Shown here in pieces: positions 49,397 to 62,279 of a stretch of 64,000 nt of DNA (within the stretch, counting starts at the first letter, position 1; every line of letters begins with the position of its first letter). Location of the stretch: assembly GCA_000181795.3 (NCBI GenBank), contig CM012955.1:2183301-2247300 (forward strand). Direction: 5' to 3'. The position numbers and the translations under genes are program-made. The notes below the pieces were generated by a model. It saw only the letters and a list, made by a program, of their open reading frames with translations. It made no database searches and was not told where the DNA came from. Source of the DNA: Trichinella spiralis (Eukaryota > Nematoda > Enoplea > Trichinellida > Trichinellidae).

Positions 49397-52300
49397 ATGG
49401 CCGTTTCGCGAGCAAGTTGTCCATCAATCTTGGCAGAGTGCCGTTTGCCCAATGACAGTTGAAGAGAAGAATCGTGCTTTCACGACTGCTTTATGACGTA
49501 ATATGTTTTTTGTTAAGTTTCAAATCTGTGAGCAATACAACGTCACGACAATGAATGCAGCTTTGATGATTTGAAAAGCAAAACTATTGGAGGAGCACCG
49601 TTTCAAGCTTTCAACTTGTGCCTCAGTTTGGTCAAGTTTGAAATTGTCGAATGTTGTCACTGTATCGTGTCAGTCCAATCCATCACCAAAATTATTCGGT
49701 TATTTTTACTTTTATTTATACAGATCAGCCAGATTCTGCTTCCAAATGTCCAATTGTATCCACTTTGCCATTCAGCTATTCTGGACTTCGCTGGAGGGTT
49801 GTACTGCCGGAAAACAGTGATGCATACTTTGATCCACTGCTTACACTTCATGAGCCAGGTGCAAATGTGCGCTGCGTTCTGGATTTTGGCTTCACGTTGA
49901 TCAATCAGGATTCATTTACTCAAAATGAAAGTTATCAGCTGAGCAGGTGCAGGTTCGATAAAAATTTTTACTCACAAGGCAAAAGATGCTTCATTGCTTA
50001 CAGTGATCTACGCAGAAGAAAATTTCTCAATTCTGCTCGACAATGTTTGATCGAACTGAAATTAAACAACGCTGAAACTATTTTTGAAGATTATTTAAAA
50101 CTGATCACTCACGATACTGGCCAAGTTTCGACTCGAAACAAGCTAGATTATCAGTGTTACAATACTTTACCGTTTCATTATGGAGATTTTGACTGGTCAG
50201 TACAATTTTTATAATTGCAAATTTTCACTTTGTAAATCAGTTGTAAATAGAAATTTAAAGTAATCCTTTTATGTTAATATTCTTTCCGTTTGAATTCATT
50301 ATTGCAACATCATTCTGGGAATCAATTGAAGACAATTCAATTACAAGATTAGCTAGCTACGTTAGCACGTTTTCCATTGTGCATGATTCTACCCGCTACT
50401 GTTAGCATTTGGTAATCTCATCATAAATTTGCTTTGCAACAATTTAAAAACTGTTTTTATTTTTAATTTTGCTGTTCACACATTTCTGTTGATCAAAGCA
50501 CTTCCATTTCATATAATTGAGGATGTAATTTATGAATAACGAATGCACCAAGCGTTGAAATTATCATTTCACTACTAAAATGAAAAAAAAGTTGATTTTC
50601 TTTTATTCGAACATCTTTCAATTTCACATTTGCAAAACCAACGTGCTAACTGGATTTTACAATTAAAGATTAAATTGTTTTTCAATAAAAGCGGAAGTAA
50701 TTTTTTTAAGCACTCTATAAAATGATGGTTGTCAATCGATATCAAAAATCTGTAACTAAATTATTTTCTTTTGCAAATATAATTCAGCAAGTAAAAAGTT
50801 TCTCATTATTAATTGAGCCGTGTAAGTTATTTATTTTCAGTTTTTAAGTTAATTTTTAAAGAATAGTTTTTAATTTCAAAAAAAATCCATAGATATACAT
50901 ACAATGCATGCGAACTAATTGACCACAAACTTCCATCTGTGTTCAAGAATTGACTTCTAATTGAACAACAAATAACTTTGTTCTTTTTTAATTAGAGGAT
51001 TTTTCCAAAGGTTTCATTTCACCAATTTCTGTGTTCATATTTTAATACACAGACAGTGTTCACAATTAGCATCATTATTGCAAGGAAACTTTGAATTTTT
51101 AACATATATTTGATTGCAAAACATTTCTGCACAGACAGACATACTTTTCTGCAGAAGTTTTCATTAATATTTGAAAACTGCGGTATGCATACATCATGCA
51201 GTATGTATTTAATGCATTGTTTTCCTGTTTGCTGATGTCATTACATTTTACGTTTACTGGATCATATACAATCAAAATGCCAAATCAATATTTATGATCA
51301 TTCATTTATATGTACATCACTACTTTCATTTTAAAATGTCACTGCTTTTAAACAAATATAATAACTCTATTGTCATGAGACACCAAAAAAATATTGTCAT
51401 TCTTTGGCTTTTCCTATCTTTAAACATTGTATCTATCTATCGCATATCCGGCTTTCATTTATCTCACATTGATATAAGCAATAATAATAATAATAATAAT
51501 AGCGCAATCCTTTTTTGATTTTTATAAATACAACAAAATTTTAAGTATATAATAATAAAAAAAAGTTTTTTTACTTACATCATCAGTGTAACGGTTGCAG
51601 TAGTAATGAGCACGAAGCTTGTTCTTAATTAATGTGGGATATTTTTCCACATAGCGAAAACTTTGAGCTTCAGTTGCAAGTGGGAGGTAGGTCTGAACGT
51701 TCACGGATGCAGAAAAGTTAGCAGCTGCTAAATTAAAAATTAAAAATTCAACTTTTAGGTTTTGTGTGTTTTGTCCAAACATGGACGACACTAATTTGTT
51801 CTCAAAGCACATGATTCAACTGAATCGTTGCAGTTCAAGCAACTTGCTTTGCAAGCTTCGATATTGCATTTCAATTGGTGAAGGTGATGAGCGAGCTTTT
51901 AAATTTGCTTTCCAAGACGAAATATTTGGCTTCAATGGTACTGGTGAAGGAATTTACTTTACGGAAAATTACCAGAAATATGTGAAAAAGAATGAACTGA
52001 AAATTACAATCAAGCTTTATCACTTCAGCTATGTTTGTCAGCTGAAATTGGGCGTGCCGAGCTTGAATAATCCATTGCATTCGATTTGTTACGATCAAGA
52101 CAAAAGACCTTGGCATGTGGTTACCCGCTACTCACAGAATTGCAATACCATGAAAGTTAGTGTCATATTTGTTGGGAGTTTGCAGATTCCTAAAAACTAC
52201 TGTCGCTTGGTTACTTGGTCATTTTGCATTGTACCGGCAAAGCAGGAAATGCAAAATCAAGATATCAATTTTTCTGAAAATCCAATCAGCGTATGCTACT

Positions 52301-53465
52301 TTCCTCAAAATGATCCTGGTATTTCATTCTTCACTTCACTTTCTAAACAAATGGTAAAGAATAAATAACTCTATATACACAGCTCTTCTCCACACGATTC
52401 CGCTATATATGTATATATATATATATATAATAAGCACAATAAAGGGACTTACTTGTTTCATATAATTTTAAAAGGTATTTTTTTCATTTCAGCTACGATC
52501 AAAAAATAATCCATGGATTGATTCATCGGACGGAAAAATAACCAGTTACTTGGAATGGCATTCGTCTTATTTGATTGCCGTACCCGCGTTTCAGTCTATG
52601 GAATCAGCAATGCAAAAACAAGTTGAACAAATGAGGTAGGAACAAATGAGATGTTACCAAGAATTATGAAATCATTTCAGATATTTTCTCGACAACACTG
52701 GTCATATTTCTCTAATTGTCATCTTTCTTCTGAGTTTGCCCACTCTCAGTGGACGTGAATGATGTGATGCATGTTTGCAAAGAAGCTATTTTGCATTTCA
52801 GGCGCGAAGTAAAAGCATTGCAAGATGAAAATTTGAATTTGGAAAAAGAACTACACCGGTACCACATGATGATTGCCCATTTGTGCAACAGAAAGCCAAA
52901 TGACATTGTGAAGAGTCGTTCCGTGTCGTCGACTAGCCGCGGTGAGCAGCAGACAGTGTTGACCAACTGTATGAAGAAAGAAAAGGACAAGCAGCATTCG
53001 GAATTCGAATCAAAGATGCCACCGACCAGAGAAAGCAGAAGATTTTCGTGTGTTGATTTTCGAGATTCCAAAGCATCAACGTTTATCCGCAGATCATCGA
53101 TGCAAAATGCAAAACTGCCCAAAACGTACCGCACACGTTTGGAAAGTGTCGATGATGCGCATTCGATTGCATCGTCAAGTTATCTGTTAAGAAGACGATC
53201 ACCAGATTTTCGAAACAAACACCGAGACAGCTTCACAACAATGAATACAATTCCCCACGACAACGTCTCCATTGTTAGCACAAGCAAGCCAAATACGGTC
53301 GAACGACAATCCAACTACAGCAAAATGAGACAAGCTCGTCCAAAATTGGGATATCACAATTCCTCTGACTATTCAATCTATCCGAATTCCACTCCCACTT
53401 CTCAGTTTGCACATCGTCAGAGGGCCAAATCGTTCAGTCACGCATTTCCATACTTGCCCCAATAA
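49397..53465 (+). CDS. Protein with three tandem MATH/TRAF-like units and a coiled coil
   Basis: Exons: 49397-49457 (tentative), 49579-49698 (tentative), 49724-50195, 51759-52353, 52493-52635, 52681-52700, 52750-53465; 708 aa in one frame. The 50196-51758 intron rejoins a codon to give W exactly where the first unit has its W. Unit 1: LPFSYSGLRWRVVLPENS, then VLDFGFTLINQ and a KRCFIAYSDL...CLIEL strand. Unit 2: LPFHYGDFDWFCVFCP, then CISIGEGDE and LKITIKLYHF. Unit 3: DQDKRPWHVVTRYS, then CRLVTWSFCIV. This W-x-V plus paired beta-strand pattern resembles MATH/TRAF-C sandwiches, but C2-like folds are not excluded. A coiled coil (about residues 475-510: ALQDENLNLEKELHRY) and a long basic Ser/Arg-rich tail follow. 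I do not recognise the family. The tail suggests phospho-regulation (RRFSC, RRRSP). Confidence 0.7.
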
Positions 53466-54316
53466 GATTTTTCAACATCCAGAACTACATACGCATCATT
53501 GCTTGCTTCTTTGTTTTTTTTCATTTAATCTCCAAAACAACAAGATGCTGCTCTGTTATGCCAGAGAATAAAGATGAAATTTTTTCACTTACAAAATTCA
53601 CAACGCACAAGTATTATTTATCAGTTCAAAAAAAGGTATATTACTTATATATATATGTATATATCGATCGCACTCGATAATTTTTTCAATTAAAGATGTA
53701 GATTTTCCGATTGAAGTGAAGATGCATGCTCATCATAACTTATTTTTATTGAACAGAAAACAAAAGAAAAACAATATCATTGTTGCACACAAACAAACTG
53801 AAGCAGAATAATGAATAAATGAGAAAACAATTGGAAAGATTGGATGAATGGAATATGGATAGAAAAAACACGTGGAAGCCAAGAGAACGTCAGCTTTAGT
53901 ATGAAAGCCACAAGATGGAAAATCACGCATAACAGAAATTTTGTTGTCGTTGTTGTTGGATGAAGATCTTCATTTTGGAAATTTCAATTATGCTGGACTC
54001 GAGATAAGGTCAGGCTTGATTCGAGAACAAAGAGCAACGATAAAGAAAGCAAAGAGAAGGAAAAAAATTTTTTTAACCGGTAAAGAGATCATTGTGAGAG
54101 TGATGACGACGGACAAACGAACGAACGAACAATTTTGCTGTCGCCAAAACTCACAAAGAACTACTATCCACACATTCACCAGTCAGAAAGTAGAAAAATC
54201 GCTTTTCACTTCTAACAAGGCAGCAGAAGAGAATTAACAGAATTGGTAAAGTAGACGAGCGAAATGGAAGATATGAAGTGCTGCTGTTGCAATATAAACT
54301 CAACGAACATCCGGTA
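53466..54316. other. Convergent 3' flanks (MATH-like gene and semaphorin)
   Basis: Both genes end here, facing each other across 851 bp. AATAAA occurs at 53567-53572 on the plus strand, about 100 bp after the MATH-like gene stop. No other coding feature is supported; the Lys/Arg-rich frame at 53941-54237 lacks homology. Confidence 0.6.
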
Positions 54317-57300
54317 TTACAGGTATACTTTTTTTGTTTTGTAATCACGCGGCAATGTTCCATTTTTCACAGTAAGCAGATCTTTTTCACTTCGTCTGTC
54401 CGGATAAGTCATCGTCATGCCGGCTTCGTTCAGCTTGCCAACAGTCAAATGCGACATGTAAGCTTCGCTGTGATCAGTTCGACTGTTCAACGTTTTTCTC
54501 AACGGTGAGTCATAGCTCGGCACCGCTTCAAATGGAATTTTCCAACGAGCAAACCGATAGCCAAGCAAAAATGACACTGCGGATGCTACAGTCAACGTGA
54601 CCACAACCGCAATTACCAAATACTCGGCTGTATAAATTGGCCTTGATTCCACCAACGGATATGCGGAATTGAAATCTAAAACAAATTGTATGCTCAATTT
54701 GGTCCATCACAAGTGCTGCCGTGAACAAACAACAAATACAAAATCTGAAGATTTACCGTTCGTATAAAATCCTTCTTCTGAAGACGCTAAAAAAGATCAA
54801 TTACATTAATTAGATATATATAATATTTACATAAAGTTGGAAAAATAATGCTAAAATCCCATTACTGTCCATGCACAACGGAGATTGACCTGAAGAAACA
54901 CTTTGTGCAAAATCGCTTTCCGACCAATTCCTGAAAAAACTTATCATATTATAAAGATTTCAACTTTCAAATGATGTCTAGAATTTTCTCATATAAAAAA
55001 CAATTTCTCAGAGATTTATTTTTAAAAAAAATACAATCTATGAGGGTCATGGCCAAAGGTCAGGTCAGAAGCATGGAAGAGAGAAAAAAAAAAGAAAAGC
55101 AACTATTACTACTACTATTCCAACAACAACAACACCAGAAAAAAAACTTACCCACTGACAGTGCTCACACACTGATTATGAATTAGATCCCACGCGCAAT
55201 ATGGATCTTGCAATTGGGTGCATGTTCTACAGCTGGTCTTATTGGCACAATAATGTGCAGGAACCAATTTCAACTGATCATTAGTAGATATCAAAAGTGA
55301 CACCGTTTTTCGATTCGCTTCGTCAGAATGCACCAGACGGATGTCCAAGATTGGAAGTTGGTCGGCAAAATAATGAACAGTTTCAATCAAAACAGATTTC
55401 ACTTTTGTATCTTGTGCAACATTCACGTATTTCAGCACCCGACCGTCGTTTGTTCCCACAAACAGCACATTGTACGGAAAACCGCTGACTGATTGGACAA
55501 CATCAACAGCAAGCGCAGTAAACTTATATCTGCAAAAATACGGCAAATTTTATCCAGGCAAAAAAAGATCTACTGCTACTACACTACTACTACTACTACT
55601 ATAAAAGTAAATTATTATATGTTTTTTGTAGCTTTGGAAAAAATGACCAAAATATGTTTACGAGTTCGAATTTTCACAAACACTTCAGGCCAAGGTCAGC
55701 TTACCCTAAAGATGTATCCACTACTAATGGTTGTTCAAAGTAATTTGGTACGGCGTCGCTCAGCAAACTGTGCATGCGAACAAAATTAACCGCACGTTCT
55801 CCGAGGGTTTTTGAATTGGCTTGACACTACAACAAAAATATGCACAAGCGAATATTAACAATACAGAAGAAGAAAAATGCATAAATTTATACATCGCCAG
55901 GTCTAGGATTGGGCAAGTTTGATTTGTATACGGGCAACCACAGCGAAGATGGACTCTTTTGGACTTTGAATGGACCGTTGTTGAAAATATAACGCACATC
56001 TTCCATGCTGAAGGCACAAATAGCCGAAGCTCGCAGAGCTGTAGATGGTGTGTTGAAAATGGCATAAATTAATTCCGTCTTTTTTCCATTCCGTTCGGTG
56101 ATTACCAAATTGCTTGTTGCAGCTAAAATTGAAAAAAATAAAACCTCCAACGAAGTGAATAGGGCATGAAAATAAATGTCCATAAATCAACTAGTCAGCT
56201 ATTTGAGAAAAGTTGAGAAATAGATTTGCAAATTAGTAATAGAATTTATATAATTGCACTATGGGTTTTGCACGCTGAACTGAACGAACAAATGACCGGA
56301 CCGATGTTAATTTTAAGCACACAGACGAACAGCTTCTGCTTAATCTCATCATCATATAGCACATGGCGTCATGTTTTGAAGCCAACAGAACAAAAAACTG
56401 TTGCCTCTTGGCTGATGCACCAGCAATTGCAAACAACTGTGGTGAGCTGACTTTTAAAATGTACTCTACTTTCACAGTACTTTTGTTTTCATTAAAAACT
56501 TGCAACTAATGCTTAACTTCAGCTTATAAAATAAATAATCGATCAAACTGCGCTGTGTGCTTTTCAGAATAAAGTTTCAAGATTATAAATTTGTATTCAC
56601 TATCAGTCAGTTAAGCGTATCTATTGCAAAACACTTGAACAGAAAACTAGTAATAGTAGTAGTATTATGCAAATCGCACAATGCAAACACACCCTAAGCC
56701 CTAGTCATAGTAGCGATCACAGTTAAGCAAACAACAACTAGACCAATTCAATTCCTCAACGTAAGAATATACCAGCCGTCGGAGAAAATTTTCCTATTGA
56801 GTAATCAACGTATAGGATAAATAATAATAATAATATGAATATGAATAAATTTTTGCAAAAATATGCCAATCAAATTTACCAATTTCATTAAAGTAGAACG
56901 GTACATGGCCTGACAAGGAACAATTCAGTCGAGCTTTGATATAAGTGGTCCAAGTGTCTGCGTCAGGTTTGTGATCACCCTGATCCGACTTGCAAACTCT
57001 GGCAATTCTGCTGAACACAGCCGTTCCACAGTTGTTATATTCAGCTGCCGCTTCGCGGAACCAAAAATAAATACTATCGCCATCGTCCAAGGATGAAACA
57101 AAGTGTGGATCTTGAATATTTTTATAATTAAGAAAAGTAAAACAAACATTTATTTATAATATTTCTGTTGGACAAATGAATTTGCCATTATTACCACTCA
57201 AAAATTTCATATCGTATCGTTTTGTACGCAATTCAGCCGTAGGACCAGACAATGGTTTACGGTAAATCAGCGGCAAAGAACCAGAAAAGTCGGCAAATGT

Positions 57301-59486
57301 CGCCGTGTAAATTTCGTCAGTTTCTGGTACGTACAAAGCGGTTCCATTTTGCCTCGGATCGTATGGTGAAATAGCTACACCGGAAAATTCACGCACTATC
57401 TGATAATCATTTGTCTACAAAATAAAGCAAAAAATGTACTTTGTTAAAATATGCAAAATTAAAAATCTAAAATATTGACAAACGTACAGAAGTTAATTGA
57501 TACTGACGACAGAGAGGTTTAAACGCGTTGGTACCACAAATTATCATTCGGTTGTCAGGTTGCTTGAACATCATTTGTATAAAATTATGACAATCATCCT
57601 GTAAAAAAATATAATAATAGAAAACGGCCATCAACCATACGGTTGACCATCATCATCATCATCATCATCATGTGGATTCATGCTAAGAGCAGTCAGGGGT
57701 CGTGCAGGATTTCTTTGTCTGCAAAAAATGCTCTTCAAATTTCTATGGACGGTTCCTTCTGACATACTATGGCAGAAGGCACCCACGCAAGGCGAAGGTC
57801 ACGCGCTTGGCGAGCCGTTTCATATCCAAAGCCAACTGCAACGACCAACGCCATTATGGCGTTCCAACGCGGTATTGTAATGGGATGAGGTGAGAAAAAA
57901 ATTGGGTTAAGAGAAGGTCAGAACAGTCGAGGGTGCACTGTTCAATGGTCGGCTTAATAGCCAATAAAGAAACAAAAGCAAGTCAGGAGACAGCCCAAAA
58001 AAGAGTAGTAGCAGTAGTAGTGGTATAGTGCTAGCAGCAGTATAGTAGTAGCAGTGCATGTCGGCCTTTCTCGAACAAATGCCCAGCCGTGCGCCAACAC
58101 CTGAGTGCAATTCAATAAGCTCGTGCGAAAATACAGCTCTCCAAAAATAAAAAAATAAAAACTATCTATCTCGTGCTCTATTTTTTTTTCTTTCATGCAT
58201 TCATACATGCAGAATTCATTAAATTTTGTAACAAAACCTGAGTTTTGCCTTTCATCAAACACAAGTCCACATCGTCTGCCGTCGGTGGCCATTCAAGCGT
58301 CTAAAATACAATACAAATTGTCAACTTTGCAAAGATTTATATTTTACCCAAGCAGCTGGGACTTGTCCACATTTCCTATATACAATTAAATTACTGTTTA
58401 AAATAAAATTCAAAAAAAGTATATATATATATATATATATTGTGTACAGGCTAAAATTCACGACAGCTGTTTGCTTGAACAACTTTCAGCTGCTCAGTGT
58501 TCATCTAATCTTTTATTATTACAATTGACAGCTAGGCAGTGGTAAAAAAAATCAAATCAACTGTCAACCAGTTGTGTTCACCCTGTCCCAAATTTGGTAA
58601 AGAGCGGTTGTAAAAATTTTAAATTATGATTTATAACCAAGGACAGGTGATGCGGGGGAATTCTATTTTGGCTAAAAGATTAAGTATCTGAAATTAGAAG
58701 AAGGCGGTGTGTTATCTGACCGGGAGGACAAGCTACTGAAATTACAAGCACTCAGCTTAGCCAACCAAACGAGGACAACTGTTGCAGTAGTAATCCATTA
58801 ATACGAGATCGGCAGATGCTTGGCGCCAAAGCTGAGCATCTGCCTAATGCTGGGTCAGTTGTCTATAGTTTTCCAGGCGCCGGACGCGTCAGCTGCCCCA
58901 AACTCAAACCGTAAACAAACTCCTCAGCAGTCTCTCCTGTTGGTTAAGTATTAGAAAAAAAAGTTAGTTATTATATACCTTAACAACGGACAGCGTTGAC
59001 AAGCTGACACTGAGCATAGCGTTCCTATAAAAACAAAAGGAATTAGAATTAAAAAATACAGACAGAATAGAAAAAATAAATATGACGCTCCGATAGCATC
59101 AGTACAGTCAAGCAGAAAATGATCGATGCAACTGCCAGCAAGAACAGTCTGACGCATCGTTGGAGCGTGAATAATAAGCGATAAGTTTTCACAATTGCAA
59201 AACTTACTTTGTTCCAACAACAATTGTACGATTATCTTGAGATAAGAGCTTCAAAAAATTAAAACCGGATCTCACAGCAGTCGGGTAAAGCGTGCGTCCA
59301 ACGTTGACTAAAAACGATAAAGCCGCATTGATACAAATATAATAATTCTTTGCACAAAAAATTATATAAATTTATCAACTCTTCACCTCCATTTATTGGC
59401 GTCTTGGAAGCCGTTGGCCAAGTGTACACAACAGTGAACATCACTGTGATTGTAATCCAATAATAATATTCAAATTTACGGTACAT
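54317..59486 (-). CDS. SEMA1: Class-1 transmembrane semaphorin
   Basis: Axon- and cell-guidance ligand/receptor that signals through plexins. Minus-strand exons: 59486-59387, 59307-59208, 59024-58979, 58300-58238, 57598-57488, 57414-57195, 57110-56880, 56122-55893, 55826-55705, 55529-55152, 54930-54866, 54786-54757, 54675-54317; 2055 nt (684 aa), all phases match. A signal peptide at about residues 8-25 leads into the sema propeller: DDVDLCLMKGK, CGTNAFKPLC, ISPYDP, LRTKRYDMKFLS, YNNCGTAVFSRIARVCK, KARLNCS, VPFYFNEI. The PSI domain (about 500-533) has CRTC and QDPYCAWD. A TM helix at about 582-604 and a short tail of about 80 aa follow. There are no Ig or thrombospondin repeats, which places it in invertebrate class 1. 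A further exon after 54317 is possible because AAA|GTATAC could act as a donor. Confidence 0.95.
57644..57670. repeat. (CAT)n repeat in semaphorin intron
   Basis: Seven to eight CAT units in the intron between semaphorin exons 4 and 5, immediately before a GC-richer segment (57675-57900). Confidence 0.85.
57700..57893 (+). other. GC-richer coding-like island in semaphorin intron (antisense)
   Basis: Within an AT-rich intron, about 220 bp is clearly richer in GC and carries an open plus-strand frame. Its product has FFVCKKCSSNFYGR followed by a basic stretch with HPRKAK. The CxxC then aromatic then Arg/His layout hints at half of a zinc finger. It could be a relic of an inserted element or a gene fragment. 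No complete domain is present. Confidence 0.2.
58422..58441. repeat. (AT)n run in semaphorin intron 3
   Basis: Ten alternating AT dinucleotides in the 678-bp intron 58301-58978. Confidence 0.85.
58811..58844. other. Perfect 10-bp stem hairpin in semaphorin intron 3
   Basis: GGCAGATGCT (58811-58820) is exactly reverse-complemented at 58835-58844 around a 14-nt loop that itself contains the palindrome TTGGCGCCAA. It is far too short for a typical miRNA precursor. Its sense within the semaphorin transcript is the minus strand. Confidence 0.6.
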
Positions 59487-61247
59487 GGTTCGTTTTCAAA
59501 TAATGCACAGCTTTGGATCACTCTGCACTGGCCGTTTGACTGGCTGACAACTGACTGATCGTGATCGACGTATAAAACTGAAATGGATATTCTAAAAAAG
59601 AGTAAATATGATTTTAGAAGAAACCGAACTCAACTTCTCTCCCCTTCTCCCTCTCCCTCCCTCCCTCCCTCCCTCCCTCTCGATCTCTCTCTCAAGTGGT
59701 CAAAGAGAAACAGTGTCGTCGTCTATTTGGTGACCGCAAAAAATCAACATAATCACCAACAGAGAGAGAAAGAGAGGGGGGAGAGATACATGGAGACACT
59801 TTTGGTGACGCGCGCAAGCGGGCGGGCGAGAAATACAGACATTTGAAGAAGAACACGAAAAAGAAACAAACAGGGAAAAGTGGAAAAAAAAGTTCAGCTT
59901 CGGTTCATTCAAGCCGGTCACATGGCCACGGGTCAACACACCAACTGACCAAGCCGAGTGGCCGAGAAATTGCACTGAAGGCTAAACAGCAAGCGGGCCA
60001 AGATATATAGGCCGAAAAAACTGTCAACGCCAAGCATGACCCAGAGTCGGGTCAAGTCGCAAGTTTTAAGCCAATAGTCCATCAAACACACACACACGCA
60101 TAGGATGATGATCACTGATGCCGGCTAGATTTCCAATAGTTGACCAAACTAACCAGCTTACTACAACAAAATCACATCGTATACACACACACACACACAC
60201 ACACAGACACAAACATAAATCGATATATATGTGTATATAATGTGTGTGTATATATGTGTTGTTTTCAGTATAGCTCAAATGAACAACACCTGCGTGTAAT
60301 ATTTTCCACCATAATTCCATGCCACACCTCTTAAACCGGAAATAAAAAGCAATAATCAGTCAATCAATCAATCAATCAATCAATATAGCGATGAAATACT
60401 GAAAAGCAAAAAAAGCTTCTTCAATGCTTACAACTGACCAACGGAGGCAACAGGTAGACGAGAGAGAGAGAAGACAAAAAATCAGCGTGCACTGGTCAAG
60501 AGTTGAGGTCGCCGCCAGATGCGCTGAGCAATTGCAATTGACCAGTGTAAAAATGCTGCCGTCCGTCCACCACAGAGCAGAGTTGTAGTCCTCTCTCTCC
60601 CTCTCTCTCTGGGTAAAGAGAGGACATATCAAAAAACCAAGTATGCTGCACTCGTACATAATCTCATAAGCTTAACCCGAGGGTGCCAGCTGCGGATGTT
60701 AAACTCTTTTTCAAGTGGCGCTCAAACAATTCCGAATAAGCTCAACGATGAGCACTTTGAACAAAATGGAAAAAGATCAAAGCCCGGCCGCCGCAGCTGC
60801 AACCCACACACATTAGCCAATAGTCGTCGGCAAAGTGTCCATCGCAATATACCATCGTTCTTTTTATGTGTGTCTTTTTCTTTCTCTTCTCCTTTCACCA
60901 TCTTGTCAATCGCTCTGACCCCAAGGTCGATACTTTTTAGTAATGGGACAGACAGTTTGGAGATACGGCCCGTCGATCCAGTTCCCATCGAGGACAGACA
61001 CCAGCAACTTCGTTCATTTATGCCTGCCTGAAAATCGCTGCAAGATATAGATAGCGGCAGCAATACGACTACACACTTCCAGACTGCTGGTCGAAATTGG
61101 CACAAAACACTGACACTAATCATTTGTTCTTCAAAAATAACCTGAAGAATAATAAAATAATACTGGCCAATAAAAAAAAACAAAAAACAAAAGCTCATTT
61201 TATTCTTTTATTACAACTTTTCAAATATTATCCCAAGTTAAAATGTA

Positions 61248-61291
<44 letters not shown>

Positions 61292-62250
61292 GTATATTGC
61301 ACTAGATCTTTTTATACTACAATGTTTTATTATTCACCCTCTCCCTCTCTCACTCTCTCTCTCTTTTGAATGCATGTTACAAATATACTATTTATTCATC
61401 ATCTACCGTAGCATTTTAGATGATACAATCGCGTTCGCTTCTTTCGCGTGCAAACAACACACACTACACTGAAATTCTGTTGACTATTTGAAACAGCTAA
61501 AATTGATAATAATAGAAAAAACTTTTTCACCGCTTTTTTTATTTCAAACTGTTATCACCTACCTGTCTCACACCTTGCTAATATGCAATTTTAAGAAAAT
61601 GTCCCAAAAACAACTTTCAACTGCATAGAAGGAGCAAATGGGAGGCAATGTAAAACTCAGAATACCTTCTCACGCATGCATACAATGTTACATACAATTT
61701 TTAATCATCACTGCTACTTTTGAAACTGTAATAGGTAAATTACTTTCACAATTTCTTTCAATAAAATTGGTTTACCTGATCATCATCATCATCATCATCA
61801 TTGTTCAAGTTTTCGTTAATTTTTGATAAAATTAACCAAGCTCATAGAGATTGAATGAATAATCTCAGTCTATGAATCCTATATATATATATATATATAT
61901 ATAGGATATTCATATTTTTAAACTAATAATTAAGTACATTAATAAAAAAAGAAAAAAAACCACTGAGAAAAAATCTGCATCTAAAATGTAATTATACTGC
62001 TGAATGTAAGCGATAATAAATAATAATAGTATGATTTTAAGATCTCAAAAAAGTGTAAAAATCATAATCAAAAAACAAAAAAAATAGAAGGACGAATGTA
62101 AAACTATTATACTATTTGACTATGAAAATTATTTGAAGAAAAAAACATAACAACACAATTGTCTGTTCTTCTTAAAAAGCATAATTGTATATTCATTTTA
62201 TCTTCAGTCAATAATGACAAGTCTTTTAACAAATATAAAGGTGTTTAAGC
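59487..62250. other. Semaphorin upstream region, gene-poor
   Basis: This stretch should contain the semaphorin promoter and 5'UTR. It is rich in microsatellites: (CCCT)n at 59641-59680, (CA)n at 60184-60206, (CAAT)n at 60357-60385, CT-rich tracts near 60590-60610 and 61337-61366, (CA)n(TA)n near 61255-61290, and (CAT)n near 61780-61802. Some segments (60480-61090) are richer in GC but show no supported gene. The 158-codon minus frame at 60722-61198 has no recognisable domain. Confidence 0.55.
61877..61908. repeat. TA run inside a perfect palindrome
   Basis: An (AT)n run is bounded by ATCCT on the left and AGGAT on the right, so about 32 bp reads the same on both strands. Such a tract can extrude as a cruciform. 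No gene is attached. Confidence 0.75.
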
Positions 62251-62279
62251 AAAATAAATAGCTGACTTACACACTATAA

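Noticed and set aside
53941-54237. 98-codon Lys/Arg-rich plus-strand frame
   Set aside because: Composition is that of A-rich non-coding DNA between two convergent genes; no similarity or promoter.
60722-61198. 158-codon minus-strand frame upstream of the semaphorin
   Set aside because: No domain, biased composition from adjacent CT-rich repeats, and no splice link to the semaphorin signal-peptide exon.
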